Source: Nitrospira_D sp019636945
Lineage (GTDB): Bacteria; Nitrospirota; Nitrospiria; Nitrospirales; Nitrospiraceae
Assembly (NCBI RefSeq): GCF_047338595.1
Contig: NZ_JBLFBO010000003.1
Location: 62,001-126,000, forward strand
DNA length: 64,000 nucleotides
Direction of reading: 5' to 3'
Part shown: piece after piece, positions 34,920 through 43,915 of the stretch
How positions within the stretch are numbered: the stretch's first letter is position 1
How the letters are laid out: each line of letters starts with the position of its first letter
Notes under the pieces: generated by a model
Told to the model about the DNA's origin: nothing
Database searches by the model: none
The model's input: the letters and a program-made list of their open reading frames with translations, nothing else
Made by a program: the position numbers and the translations under genes

Positions 34920-35444
34920 GTGATATTACCCATAATGATCATACTGCTGACCGCACTGTTGATAATCGCCAGTTATACGGATCTTCAATGGTCTCGGATT
35001 CCCAACTGGCTCACATTTCCAGCAATGGGCCTTGGCATGGTCCTTCACTCCTGGATTGGCGGACTAGGTGATGCATTGTTTGGTTTGGCCGGGCTTGGAG
35101 TGGGAATGGGGCTATTTCTACTTCCCTACGCTTGTAAGGCGATTGGGGCAGGTGATGTGAAGTTGATGGCGGCCGTCGGTGCGATAGTCGGCCCATCCAG
35201 CGCGCTCTCGATTGCGATACTTTCCGTCTTGGCCGGAGGTATCTATGCCCTAGGTGCTATGACCTATCAGTGGGGTCTCGCGGGTACAGCAAAAAAATTG
35301 GCGTACTCAGCATACGGAGCATTTGTCACTGGGGGATTGGCTTGGTCTGGGGACATACAGTTGCCGTTCAAGTTGCGCTATGGCTTGGCGATCGCCGCCG
35401 GCACCCTACTGTTTCTTGGAGGTATCCAACCCTTTGGGGGGTAG
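34920..35444 (+). CDS. cpaA: Prepilin peptidase CpaA/TadV (A24 family)
   Basis: This 174-residue membrane protease cleaves Flp prepilins. The two active-site aspartates are D21 (ASYTDLQWSRIPNWLT) and D79 in the GAGDVKLMA motif. About six membrane helices are visible. Start: GTG 34920 gives this reading; ATG 34935 is possible, and no strong ribosome-binding site decides between them. It lacks the N-terminal methyltransferase domain of PilD, as is normal for Tad peptidases. Confidence 0.92.
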   Translation: MILPIMIILLTALLIIASYTDLQWSRIPNWLTFPAMGLGMVLHSWIGGLGDALFGLAGLGVGMGLFLLPYACKAIGAGDVKLMAAVGAIVGPSSALSIAILSVLAGGIYALGAMTYQWGLAGTAKKLAYSAYGAFVTGGLAWSGDIQLPFKLRYGLAIAAGTLLFLGGIQPFGG

Positions 35445-35547
35445 GTATCACAGAAAACTCAGCTATGGTTGAACAAGCGGGGATGAGAATGACGAACCGA
35501 GGGAAGATCATAAATCAAGGCGTATCGATTGAAGAGGAGGGTGGGCA

Positions 35548-36375
35548 ATGAAGCGGTTGAGGCCTCTCGTGTTTTTCGGATTGGCGTTGGTGCTGGGCGT
35601 TATTACCAGTGTTCTTGTATTCTCCTGGCTCCAGAGCGAGAAGAGCCGATTGCTGGCAGCAACCTTGCCCACAAGAACGAACGTACAGGTTTTAGTAGCA
35701 AATGCCGATATTCCCTGGGGAACAAAACTCACGCCTGAGATGGTGCTGATGCAGGAGATGCCGCCCGACGCTATTCCTGAAGGCCACTTTACGACGTTGG
35801 AGGCGATCAAGGACCGGGTATTGTTGGTGGATTTGAAGAGAAACGAGATGCTCCTCGAATCGAAACTCGCTCCACTTGGAACGACTGGTGGGGGAGTCGC
35901 CGCCGTGACTGATGTGAATAAGCGAGCTATGTCGGTGAAAGTCGATGATGTGATCGGTGTTGCAGGTTTCATTAAGCCGGCCGATCGGGTGGATGTGATG
36001 GTGACGATCGACCCAGTCCCTGGAAAACCGGAGCATGCTATTTCGAAAACGATCCTGGAAAATGTAAAGGTTCTGGCAGCCGGCACGCAAATGGAGCGAA
36101 AGGGAAAAGATGAAGAGCCGAAGTCGGTGCAGGTGATTACGGTCGAGGTCGATGTGGATGAGGCGGAGAAGTTGGCGCTGGCGTCAACGCAGGGGCGGCT
36201 GAGGCTCGCACTCCGGAATCCGCTCAACAGCGAGAAGGTTCTGACGAAAGGTGCGCAAGTGGGATCGTTGTTAAATTCATATCGCCCTAAGCCGGCGATG
36301 AATAACGACAATGGTGAAGGCGGGTATCGGGTAGAGATCATCAAAGGCGATGTTCGTAAAGAAATCAAGTTCTAG
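35548..36375 (+). CDS. cpaB: Flp pilus assembly protein CpaB
   Basis: This 275-residue protein has an N-terminal membrane anchor (FFGLALVLGVITSVLVFSWL). A SAF domain covers VQVLVANADIPWGTKLTPEMV to about residue 100. A second beta-rich RcpC-like domain begins NKRAMSVKVDDVIGVAGF. CpaB/RcpC is periplasmic and interacts with the secretin. GAGGAGGG supports ATG 35548. A low-complexity NNDNGEGGY segment lies near the C-terminus. Confidence 0.92.
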   Translation: MKRLRPLVFFGLALVLGVITSVLVFSWLQSEKSRLLAATLPTRTNVQVLVANADIPWGTKLTPEMVLMQEMPPDAIPEGHFTTLEAIKDRVLLVDLKRNEMLLESKLAPLGTTGGGVAAVTDVNKRAMSVKVDDVIGVAGFIKPADRVDVMVTIDPVPGKPEHAISKTILENVKVLAAGTQMERKGKDEEPKSVQVITVEVDVDEAEKLALASTQGRLRLALRNPLNSEKVLTKGAQVGSLLNSYRPKPAMNNDNGEGGYRVEIIKGDVRKEIKF

Positions 36376-36394
36376 GACTGAGGGAGGCACGGCT

Positions 36395-37027
36395 ATGCAG
36401 TTCATACATCACCGATTCGACACCAAGGTTCGATGGTTACTGGCGATCATGTGCGGAGGGGCACTCGTGATCGGTCCTTCCGGTGTCATGGCAAAGAATA
36501 CGATCATCCATCTCGCCTCACAGTCCAAAGAGGCGCAGCAAGTCAACCTGGTGGTCGGAAAGTCAACGGTGGTCGACATGCCGGTGGCCATCAAGCGGGC
36601 ATCCCTGGCTGATCCGCATATTGCCGATGCCATGGTGCTCACTCCTAAGCAGATCTATGTAACCGGAAAGGGCTATGGCACTACCAATCTTACACTGTGG
36701 GGGCAGGATGGTGCGGTGATCGCAATCCTTGATCTGGATGTCGGAGTGGATCTCATCAGGCTGAAGCAACAGCTCGCAGAGTTATTACCTGATGAGATGA
36801 ATATTCGTCTGAGAGGAACACATGACCATGTGACAGTGTTCGGAACTATTTCCAGTGAGGCTCGCCTCGGTCAGGTGTTGGCTGTTGCGGAAGCCTATGC
36901 CCCAAAGAAAGTGCTGAACTTTCTTAAAGTGTATCCCGAGCCACCGGGGTCAAAAGTGCGTCCTGATGTGCAGACAGTCACGGTCGAAGTAATCAAGGGA
37001 ACGTCGGTGAATGCGGTGAAGTTCTAA
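36395..37027 (+). CDS. Stand-alone secretin N-domain protein (CpaC N-terminal paralog)
   Basis: This 210-residue exported protein has a signal to about ...SGVMA. It holds only the pilus-formation N-terminal domain and BON-like region that start CpaC. Segments match the next gene's product closely: VDMPVAIKRASLADPHIAD, QIYVTGKGYGTTNLTLWGQ and VAEAYAPKKVLNFLKV, against VLDLPVAIKRASLANPDVAD, QIYVTGKTTGVTNVTLWNE and MAEAYAPKKIVNAMQV. The secretin channel domain is absent. It is probably a tandem duplication that lost its C-terminus and may cap, gate or seed the secretin. GGGAGG supports ATG 36395. Confidence 0.88.
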   Translation: MQFIHHRFDTKVRWLLAIMCGGALVIGPSGVMAKNTIIHLASQSKEAQQVNLVVGKSTVVDMPVAIKRASLADPHIADAMVLTPKQIYVTGKGYGTTNLTLWGQDGAVIAILDLDVGVDLIRLKQQLAELLPDEMNIRLRGTHDHVTVFGTISSEARLGQVLAVAEAYAPKKVLNFLKVYPEPPGSKVRPDVQTVTVEVIKGTSVNAVKF

Positions 37028-37065
37028 CGTATCGGGAAGTTAGTAAGAAGGCGGGAGGAATTGTA

Positions 37066-38514
37066 ATGAAACTACGTCATGCGATTACGATCATGGGCTG
37101 CGTGTTCACGATTTTGGCCGGCACACAGGCGTTCGGGCAAGATCCGGTGCCCGGTGCGACGGAACATCGAGACATTCAGAAGCTTGAATTGACCGTAGGC
37201 AAGTCGAAGGTGTTGGACTTGCCCGTAGCGATCAAACGAGCATCGTTGGCGAACCCAGACGTCGCGGACACGGTCGTGCTCTCGCCCACACAGATTTATG
37301 TGACGGGGAAGACGACAGGCGTGACGAATGTGACGCTCTGGAATGAGAGCGGCAAGATGATGGGTATGTATGACGTGGTCGTGACTCCGGATGTGACCCG
37401 CCTGAAGGAGAGTCTTCATAAGACTATGCCGGAGGAGAGCGGCCTCCTGGTTACCTCCGACCATGACCATATTACGCTCTCCGGCACTGCCTCAAATACC
37501 AGTAATATGAACCGTGCCTTGAGCATGGCAGAGGCTTATGCACCCAAGAAGATTGTCAATGCGATGCAGGTGGGCGGCGTGCAGCAAGTCATGTTGGAAG
37601 TCCGCGTGGCTGAGATGAACCGTGAGTTGATTAAGCGGTTGGGATTAAATTTTACCGGAATCGGCAATGATTATTTTGGAGTATCCTTGTTGGCGAATTT
37701 GACGAGGCTCGCCAGTCTGAGTCATCCGATTGGTCAGACGGCGACGATAGCCACCGAAGCGACGCAAGTGATCCAAGGTGCATTTGGATTTAATGCGGGG
37801 AGCACGTCGTGGACCGGATTTGTCGATGCGCTGAAGGAAGAAAATGCGCTGAAAGTGTTGGCAAAACCAACCTTAATGGCGCTAAACGGCCAGGAAGCCG
37901 CGTTTCTTGCCGGTGGGGAATTCCCCATTCCTGTTCCGCAAGCCTTTGGCCTCGTCACAATTCAATTCAAGAAATTCGGTGTGGGGCTGGTCTTTACGCC
38001 GAATGTTTTGGATAGCAAGCACATCAGTCTGAATGTGGCGCCGGAAGTGTCGGAACTCGATTTCACCAATGCCTTGCGCACGCAGGGATTTATCGTACCG
38101 GCCATTACGACCAGGCGGGCAGCGACGACGATCGAATTGGCGGATGGACAGAGTTTTGCGATCGGTGGATTGTTGCGTGACAACGTCCGGGAGTCCGTGA
38201 AAAAGGTTCCGTTCCTCGGCGAGGTGCCGATTCTCGGCGCTTTGTTCCGCAGCAGCTCGTTCCAAAAGAGCGAAACGGAATTGGTGATCATCGTGACCCC
38301 GCATCTGGTCAAACCGCTCGATATGAACGCACAGACGTTACCCACGGACTACTTCGTGGAACCAAATGACTTTGAGTACTACTTGATGGGATTTGGGGAG
38401 AAAAGCGGCCATGGTGGCAAGGCTGGGCAACGGTCGCCTGCAGCAGAGGTCTTGTCGAACCGGGTCAATACGGGTAGTGCGATGGAGGGACGTGTCGGTC
38501 ACTTGATGCCCTAA
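37066..38514 (+). CDS. cpaC: Tad pilus secretin CpaC/RcpA
   Basis: This 482-residue outer-membrane secretin has a signal peptide to about ...TQAFGQ. An N-terminal pilus domain (residues 35-105) and BON-like domain precede the secretin domain from about 195. The latter has VLAKPTLMALNGQEAAFLAGG, VGLVFTPNVLDSKHISLNV and PFLGEVPILGALFRSSSF, ending TELVIIVTPHLVKPL. GGCGGGAGG lies before ATG 37066. It forms the pore through which the Flp fibre leaves the cell. A glycine-rich tail follows the secretin core. Confidence 0.94.
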   Translation: MKLRHAITIMGCVFTILAGTQAFGQDPVPGATEHRDIQKLELTVGKSKVLDLPVAIKRASLANPDVADTVVLSPTQIYVTGKTTGVTNVTLWNESGKMMGMYDVVVTPDVTRLKESLHKTMPEESGLLVTSDHDHITLSGTASNTSNMNRALSMAEAYAPKKIVNAMQVGGVQQVMLEVRVAEMNRELIKRLGLNFTGIGNDYFGVSLLANLTRLASLSHPIGQTATIATEATQVIQGAFGFNAGSTSWTGFVDALKEENALKVLAKPTLMALNGQEAAFLAGGEFPIPVPQAFGLVTIQFKKFGVGLVFTPNVLDSKHISLNVAPEVSELDFTNALRTQGFIVPAITTRRAATTIELADGQSFAIGGLLRDNVRESVKKVPFLGEVPILGALFRSSSFQKSETELVIIVTPHLVKPLDMNAQTLPTDYFVEPNDFEYYLMGFGEKSGHGGKAGQRSPAAEVLSNRVNTGSAMEGRVGHLMP

Positions 38515-38559
38515 CGACATATCTCATCTAATGAATTGGAAATGAAGAAGGAGAAAGCT

Positions 38560-38832
38560 ATGACACGATTCATGGGTATCTTAACTGCAACAGCCGGTTT
38601 GCTGGTCGGGGCTTGTGCCCCGACAACGATCAGTCCGAATTGGGGAACGGCCTATCAACAGATGAGGGCAGGACAAACCTTGAATCCGACGGCTGGGGAA
38701 CAGTTGGAGCCGGTCGAAGGGCAGGATGGAAAAGCGAATGCCACGGCAATGGGGACCTACCGCAAGAGTTTTGAAAAACCTGACGCTGAATTTCAGCGTT
38801 CGATTGTATCAACCGGCGTGCAGACAAAATAA
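38560..38832 (+). CDS. Small lipoprotein in the Tad operon
   Basis: This 90-residue protein starts at ATG 38560 behind AAGGAG. Its signal ends LLVGAC, a good lipobox. The mature part is polar (SPNWGTAYQQMRAGQTLNPT, DGKANATAMGTYRKSFEKP) and matches no family I know by name. Its place between cpaC and tadE suggests a pilotin-like or accessory role for the secretin (inference), similar in position to CpaD-type lipoproteins but without clear resemblance. Confidence 0.72.
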   Translation: MTRFMGILTATAGLLVGACAPTTISPNWGTAYQQMRAGQTLNPTAGEQLEPVEGQDGKANATAMGTYRKSFEKPDAEFQRSIVSTGVQTK

Positions 38833-38850
38833 CAAGGTGGTAAGGCCGGT

Positions 38851-39270
38851 ATGAAGATATGCATGCAAAAACTGAATGAGCGGGGCGCTGCAGCGGTTGA
38901 ATTTGCACTGCTGCTGCCGGTCTTTCTGATGATCCTGTTCGGTATTATTGAGTTCGGTATGATCATGTATGGGCGCGAAGTCGTCACGAATGCGGCCCGC
39001 GAAGGGGCACGCGCAGGCATTGTACAAGGACCTCCCAAGAGAACAAGCGGAGAAATCACCACGATTGCAAACAGCTATCTCACAGGAACCGGTGTCAACC
39101 AGGCTGATGTGACCTTTACGCCAACCGGGGCGGGACTCGCCAGCCCCAATCTCTTGACCGTCACAGCCGTGTATACCTACAATTTTCTGATTCCGTATAT
39201 TCCCAATGTCGTCCCTGGAGTGCCCAACCCACTGGTGATCACGACACAGGTGGTGATGCGTCATGAGTAG
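38851..39270 (+). CDS. tadE: TadE-family pseudopilin
   Basis: This 139-residue protein has the TadE signature. A short leader ends at G12, followed by AAAVEFALLLPVFLMILFGI, with Glu at +5 as in pseudopilins of this family, then EFGMIMYGREVVTNAAREGARAG. One membrane helix, periplasmic C-terminus. ATG 38863 is an alternative start. It overlaps tadG by 8 bases. Confidence 0.92.
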   Translation: MKICMQKLNERGAAAVEFALLLPVFLMILFGIIEFGMIMYGREVVTNAAREGARAGIVQGPPKRTSGEITTIANSYLTGTGVNQADVTFTPTGAGLASPNLLTVTAVYTYNFLIPYIPNVVPGVPNPLVITTQVVMRHE

Positions 39271-40333
39271 TGGGAGAAGAACTAGACTGATTCATCTGAT
39301 CGGCAACGACCAGGGTACGGTGGCCGTGATGAGCGCCGTCTTCCTCTTGGCTCTCCTGGCGATGGGGGCAGCAGCCATCGACGTCGGCCATGCCCTGGTT
39401 GCGAGGACTGAATTGCAGACTGCGGCAGATGCGGGAGCCTTGGCTGGAACCCGCGCTCTCGGGCTCATCTATGAAGGTATGACACCAGATCAACAACAGA
39501 CTTATACGTTGACTGGCGGAGATCAGGCGACGATCGAGACCGCCGTGCAAAACACAGCTGCGGCGAATTCCGCCGCCGGTGTTTCCATTGCCATCAACGC
39601 CGGAGACATCGCCATCGGGACCTGGAATCCCAATGCCAGGACCCATACCCCTACTGTGAACCAGCCGAGAGCAGTGCGCGTCACAGCGCGACGGGATTCT
39701 ACGGCAAATGGTCCAATCAGTACGTTCCTCGCAAGCGTGGTTGGATTGACCAGCGTCAGCGTGAGTGCCGTGGCTACTGCCGATATGACGGCCGTCGGTC
39801 AGACCGCGCCGGGCCAGTTGGACGTACCGTTCATGATTTCAAGTTACTATTTCACACAGTATGGGTGCGGAGACGCGATTCGGTTCTATCCCAATGACGG
39901 GACGCCGCAAGCCTGCGCCGCCTGGCAGACCTTCGATCAGAGTCCAGCGAACGCGAACACATTAAGGGCCATCATCGATGGGCTGCGTACCGGCACCTTT
40001 CAATCGCCGGGAACAGCTCCTGGCGGGACGCTCAATGCTACCAATGGACAAGTCAACAGTGCCTTTCCAAATTTGATTCAGCTCTATAATGCGAAGAAAG
40101 ATGCCAACGGGAATTGGGATGTCTTTGTGCCGGTCTACGATTCCCCGAACTGTACGCCCCCCAACGGTGCCCTTCCGATCGTAGGGTACGCACATGCTAG
40201 GATTACCAATGTGCAAGGCAATCCGAACGCACAGATCTCGGCAACGGTCCAATGCAACATTTTCGAAGGCAATACGACCGGCGGCGGTCCTCCGTACGGG
40301 GTCTTCTCGACGATTCCAGGTCTCGTCGAATAG
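39263..40333 (+). CDS. tadG: TadG-like protein
   Basis: This 356-residue protein begins with a TadE/G-like helix (TVAVMSAVFLLALLAMGAAA) followed by the conserved DVGHALVARTELQTAADAGALAG. A long exported domain has four cysteines (for example YGCGDAIRF, PQACAAW, PNCTPPNG and VQCNIFEG) that could pair. It overlaps tadE by 8 bases, indicating coupled translation. In Tad systems TadG is a minor component that anchors the pilus. It is shorter than VWA-containing TadG proteins, and no VWA motif is visible. Confidence 0.86.
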   Translation: MSSGRRTRLIHLIGNDQGTVAVMSAVFLLALLAMGAAAIDVGHALVARTELQTAADAGALAGTRALGLIYEGMTPDQQQTYTLTGGDQATIETAVQNTAAANSAAGVSIAINAGDIAIGTWNPNARTHTPTVNQPRAVRVTARRDSTANGPISTFLASVVGLTSVSVSAVATADMTAVGQTAPGQLDVPFMISSYYFTQYGCGDAIRFYPNDGTPQACAAWQTFDQSPANANTLRAIIDGLRTGTFQSPGTAPGGTLNATNGQVNSAFPNLIQLYNAKKDANGNWDVFVPVYDSPNCTPPNGALPIVGYAHARITNVQGNPNAQISATVQCNIFEGNTTGGGPPYGVFSTIPGLVE

Positions 40334-40357
40334 TTCTAACTTAGGAGCACATGTCCG

Positions 40358-41584
40358 ATGGCACGATTGATTGCAGTGTCGATTGATTGTCGGAACGAAG
40401 AGGTCCGTCGGACGTTTGAAAGCATTGTGTCGCGCCGGCTGCATTATCTGATCGCCAAGGGCCAGGGAACCGGGGCGGTCGATATGCTGCTGCTTGAACT
40501 GGACGAGTTTCGCCCTCAGCACACCTTCGACCGTGTGCGCCAATTGTTGAGCGCGGCGCCGGAGCTTGAGATCTTTCTCACCGCCTCGCGCATGGATCCG
40601 CAGTTGCTGTTGGAAGCGTTCCGGGTCGGTGTCAAGGAGTTCCTTCCACAGCCGTTGACGAGGCAGGAGGTGGAACCAGCTTTGGCACGTTTCGAAGAGC
40701 GATTTTCCGGCAAGGCCGCTAGTTTGGAGCTGCAGGCCGGACGAGTGATTGCGGTTCTTGGCGTGAGGGGCGGTGTCGGAGCCAGTACTGTTGCCACGAA
40801 CCTCGCAGTCTCCGTGCAACAGGTCCAGCCTCGGGAGCCCGTCGCGTTAATCGATTTGGACATCCATGGAGGGGATCTCGGGTTGTTTCTTGATGTGCCT
40901 GTCGCTCAAGGATTGACACATCTCATAAATGATATTTCACGGCTGGACGAAACGATTCTCAGGAGTTCGTTGGTGCGACATTCATCCGGGTTGCACTTTC
41001 TCGCCTCAGGCTGTGAGGCCTATGACGACTGGAAGTTGGCTCCTGGTACCATGATGCGTGTCATGACGCTGCTCCGATCATTCCATCAGCATGTGTTCGT
41101 TGATTGTGGGCACATCCTCGATCCATCGATTCGGGAAGTGATGGACGGTGCTGATCAAATTCTCGTCGTGACCACATTGTCGCTCCCAGCAATCAGACGC
41201 ACGAAGCGATTATTGGACGTTCTGGGTCAAGCTCGTTATCCAGTTGGAAAGGTCGAACTGCTGGTCAACCGCTATGAAAAAGATCAACAGGATTTTCTGG
41301 AAGAAACTGAGACTATGCTGAATCTCCAAATAGCTGGACTGATTCCGAACGATTATGGATCAGCCAGTGAAGCGATCCAGTATGGGAAGCCCCTGACAGT
41401 GATGGCGGCAAAAACCTCCATTGGACAATGGTATCTGCGGGAAGTTGGACGGCTAATCGGTGAGTCCACCGAGGGCACCGTCCAGTCTTCGAAGGGATCG
41501 GTGAAGAATCTGTCATTCCTGGGACGGTGTTTGTCGAGTCTTGGGGGAGGCGTCGGACGCAAGCAATCAACGGTGTCACAATAG
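40358..41584 (+). CDS. cpaE: Tad pilus localisation ATPase CpaE/TadZ
   Basis: This 408-residue MinD/ParA-type ATPase has an N-terminal receiver-like domain (about residues 1-125). A deviant Walker A (GVRGGVGASTVATNLA) lies near 135, then LIDLDIHGGDLGLFL, and a switch II region (FVDCGHILDPSIREVM) near 250. TadZ/CpaE targets the secretion complex to the cell pole. An aspartate in the receiver-like part is not obviously phosphorylatable. Confidence 0.93.
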   Translation: MARLIAVSIDCRNEEVRRTFESIVSRRLHYLIAKGQGTGAVDMLLLELDEFRPQHTFDRVRQLLSAAPELEIFLTASRMDPQLLLEAFRVGVKEFLPQPLTRQEVEPALARFEERFSGKAASLELQAGRVIAVLGVRGGVGASTVATNLAVSVQQVQPREPVALIDLDIHGGDLGLFLDVPVAQGLTHLINDISRLDETILRSSLVRHSSGLHFLASGCEAYDDWKLAPGTMMRVMTLLRSFHQHVFVDCGHILDPSIREVMDGADQILVVTTLSLPAIRRTKRLLDVLGQARYPVGKVELLVNRYEKDQQDFLEETETMLNLQIAGLIPNDYGSASEAIQYGKPLTVMAAKTSIGQWYLREVGRLIGESTEGTVQSSKGSVKNLSFLGRCLSSLGGGVGRKQSTVSQ

Positions 41585-41632
41585 CTGAGTCAGCGGATAC
41601 CAGGCGCAAATGGGCAGAAATTGGGAGGGATC

Positions 41633-42946
41633 ATGTTAGCGACGAAGCCAATGAACGGAACTAACCAGGACACTCAGTATCAGGAGTTGAAAGACCGTCT
41701 CCATCAGCGCGTGATCGACCTGCTCGATATGACTGCCATCGGGAAGATGTCTCAGGAGAGTGTCACTGATCAGTTGGCCAAGTTGATTGAGCAACTCCTT
41801 CAACAGGAGTCGGTCCTACTGAATCAGCGGGAACGGGCACAGATTACGCAGGACGTGCTGCATGAAGTGTTGGGGTTGGGGCCATTGGAACCGCTGCTGG
41901 CGGATGCAACCATCAACGATATTCTGGTCAATGGACCGAAGCAGGTCTTTGTCGAACGATTTGGCCGTCTCGAAATCACGCCGGTTCGGTTTAAAGACGA
42001 CGCGCATCTGAAGAAGATCATCGAAAAAATCGTTTCTCGTATTGGTCGTCGGATTGATGAGTCTGTGCCGATGGTTGATGCTCGGCTCGCGGACGGGTCC
42101 CGTGTGAACGCAATTATTCCGCCGCTGGCCATCGATGGCCCATCGCTCTCGATTAGGAAATTCAGCAAGGATCCGCTGCAGCTGCACCACTTGATTGAGA
42201 AACGATCGCTGACACCGGAGATCGGCGAACTGATGAAAGCAATCGTTCAAGCCAGACTCAATGTGTTGATTTCTGGTGGAACCGGGACTGGAAAGACTAC
42301 GATGTTGAACATCCTGTCCGGATTCATTCCTAATAATGAGCGGATCGTGACGATCGAAGATGCCGCCGAATTGCAGCTCCGTCAGGAACATGTCGTCCGT
42401 CTGGAAACTCGACTGGCCAACATCGAAGGGAAAGGCGAGATAGCACAACGTGAACTGGTGAAAAACGCCCTTCGTATGCGCCCCGACCGGATCATCGTCG
42501 GAGAAGTCCGTGGTGCTGAGAGTTTGGACATGTTGCAAGCGATGAACACAGGTCATGATGGCTCACTGACGACCGTCCATGCCAACTCCTGCCGGGATGC
42601 TTTGACCAGAATTGAAACATTGGTCTCGATGGCCGGATTCAACCTCGCCCCCAAGGCGATGCGGCATTATATTTCGTCAGCGTTGGATGTGATCATCCAG
42701 ATTGCCCGCTTATCGGACGGCACAAGAAAGGTCATCAGCGTGCAGGAAGTTGTCGGGATGGAGGGTGATCTCATTACACTCCAAGAGCTGTTTGTCTATC
42801 AGCAAACCGGCTTGGATGAGAACCGGACAGTCAAAGGGCGTTTTAAAGCGACTGGCGTCAGACCGAAGTTTGCGGAACGGTTGGCTGCAAAAGGACTTGT
42901 TCTTCCACCGACCATTTTCGATCCGATGAAGGTGTACGAATGTTAA
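41633..42946 (+). CDS. cpaF: Tad pilus ATPase CpaF/TadA
   Basis: This 437-residue secretion ATPase powers Flp pilus assembly. Walker A GGTGTGKTT is near residue 215, Asp box VTIEDAAELQL near 241, Walker B region RPDRIIVGEVRGAE near 283, and His box GHDGSLTTVHAN near 307. The N-terminal domain has the family LGLGPLEPLLADATINDILVN motif. ATG 41633 lies 3 bases after GGGAGGG; a TTG upstream and ATG 41651 are alternatives. The stop overlaps tadB by 7 bases. Confidence 0.95.
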   Translation: MLATKPMNGTNQDTQYQELKDRLHQRVIDLLDMTAIGKMSQESVTDQLAKLIEQLLQQESVLLNQRERAQITQDVLHEVLGLGPLEPLLADATINDILVNGPKQVFVERFGRLEITPVRFKDDAHLKKIIEKIVSRIGRRIDESVPMVDARLADGSRVNAIIPPLAIDGPSLSIRKFSKDPLQLHHLIEKRSLTPEIGELMKAIVQARLNVLISGGTGTGKTTMLNILSGFIPNNERIVTIEDAAELQLRQEHVVRLETRLANIEGKGEIAQRELVKNALRMRPDRIIVGEVRGAESLDMLQAMNTGHDGSLTTVHANSCRDALTRIETLVSMAGFNLAPKAMRHYISSALDVIIQIARLSDGTRKVISVQEVVGMEGDLITLQELFVYQQTGLDENRTVKGRFKATGVRPKFAERLAAKGLVLPPTIFDPMKVYEC

Positions 42947-43905
42947 CCGCACTGATTAGCCTCGGGATTTTCGGCACGATCCTCCTCTTCATGTATGCCT
43001 GCACCACGGCCTATCGCGTCATAGCACCGCGCGGGGTGGACCGGGCGGTCGAGCGGGTTCAGAACTGGTCGTTGCCGAGCGAGACCGAGCAATTGGAAAT
43101 CATGCGCCAAGACTCGCTGAGCGAGATCCCTTGGTTGAATGACCTACTCAGGCGTGCCAAGAAGCTGCAGGTCTTGAGAACGCTTCACCGGCAGGCAGAC
43201 TGTCGGACCCCACTGGGGGTGTTTGTGCTGGCTGCTGTCGGGCTCGCGTTGAGCGGATTTGTGCTGGCCTTATCCATGCAGCAAACCATCGTGCTCGCGT
43301 TCCTGTTCGCAGGCTTGTTGGGGGCTATCCCGTACACCTATCTCCTGTGGCGCAAGAACCAGCGCATTGCAATGTTCGAACGACAGTTTCCGGAGGCGTT
43401 GGAACTCATTTCTCGATCGTTGCGGGCTGGTCATGCTTTTTTGTCCGGGCTCAAACTGGTCGGAGAAGAGGCGACAGATCCAATCGGGAAGGAGTTTAGG
43501 AGGCTATTCGATGAGGTGTCAATGGGCGTGTCGCTTCCGCAAGCATTCAATAATATGACCAACCGAGTGGACAGTGTTGATCTACGGTTTTTCATGACCT
43601 CGGTGCTGGTTCAGCGCGAGACAGGAGGAAATTTGGCAGAGATCCTTGATTCGTTAAGCGCATTGATCCGGCAGCGGTTTGAATTGCAACTACGAGTTAA
43701 GGCGCTTTCTGCGGAGGGACGGATATCTGCAGTTATCCTTTTGGGACTCCCAATTGTGGTTGGGGCACTGCTGTTCAAGATGAATCCGGACTATATGGGG
43801 TTGCTATTTGCTGATCCCACGGGTCGAATTCTGGCAACTGTCGGGAGCCTCATGATGGTGGTTGGGGCGATGATGATGAAACGTATGGTGATCATCAAGG
43901 TCTAA
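42940..43905 (+). CDS. tadB: Tad inner-membrane protein TadB
   Basis: This 321-residue protein of the T2SSF/GspF-like family has an N-terminal helix and a pair of helices around 88-127. A cytoplasmic domain has the family signature FPEALELISRSLRAGHAFLSG, then GVSLPQAFNNMTNR and VLVQRETGGNLAEILDSLS. Two C-terminal helices follow. With TadC it forms the membrane platform for CpaF. Overlaps cpaF. Confidence 0.94.
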   Translation: MLTALISLGIFGTILLFMYACTTAYRVIAPRGVDRAVERVQNWSLPSETEQLEIMRQDSLSEIPWLNDLLRRAKKLQVLRTLHRQADCRTPLGVFVLAAVGLALSGFVLALSMQQTIVLAFLFAGLLGAIPYTYLLWRKNQRIAMFERQFPEALELISRSLRAGHAFLSGLKLVGEEATDPIGKEFRRLFDEVSMGVSLPQAFNNMTNRVDSVDLRFFMTSVLVQRETGGNLAEILDSLSALIRQRFELQLRVKALSAEGRISAVILLGLPIVVGALLFKMNPDYMGLLFADPTGRILATVGSLMMVVGAMMMKRMVIIKV

Positions 43906-43915
43906 GGAGCGACGC

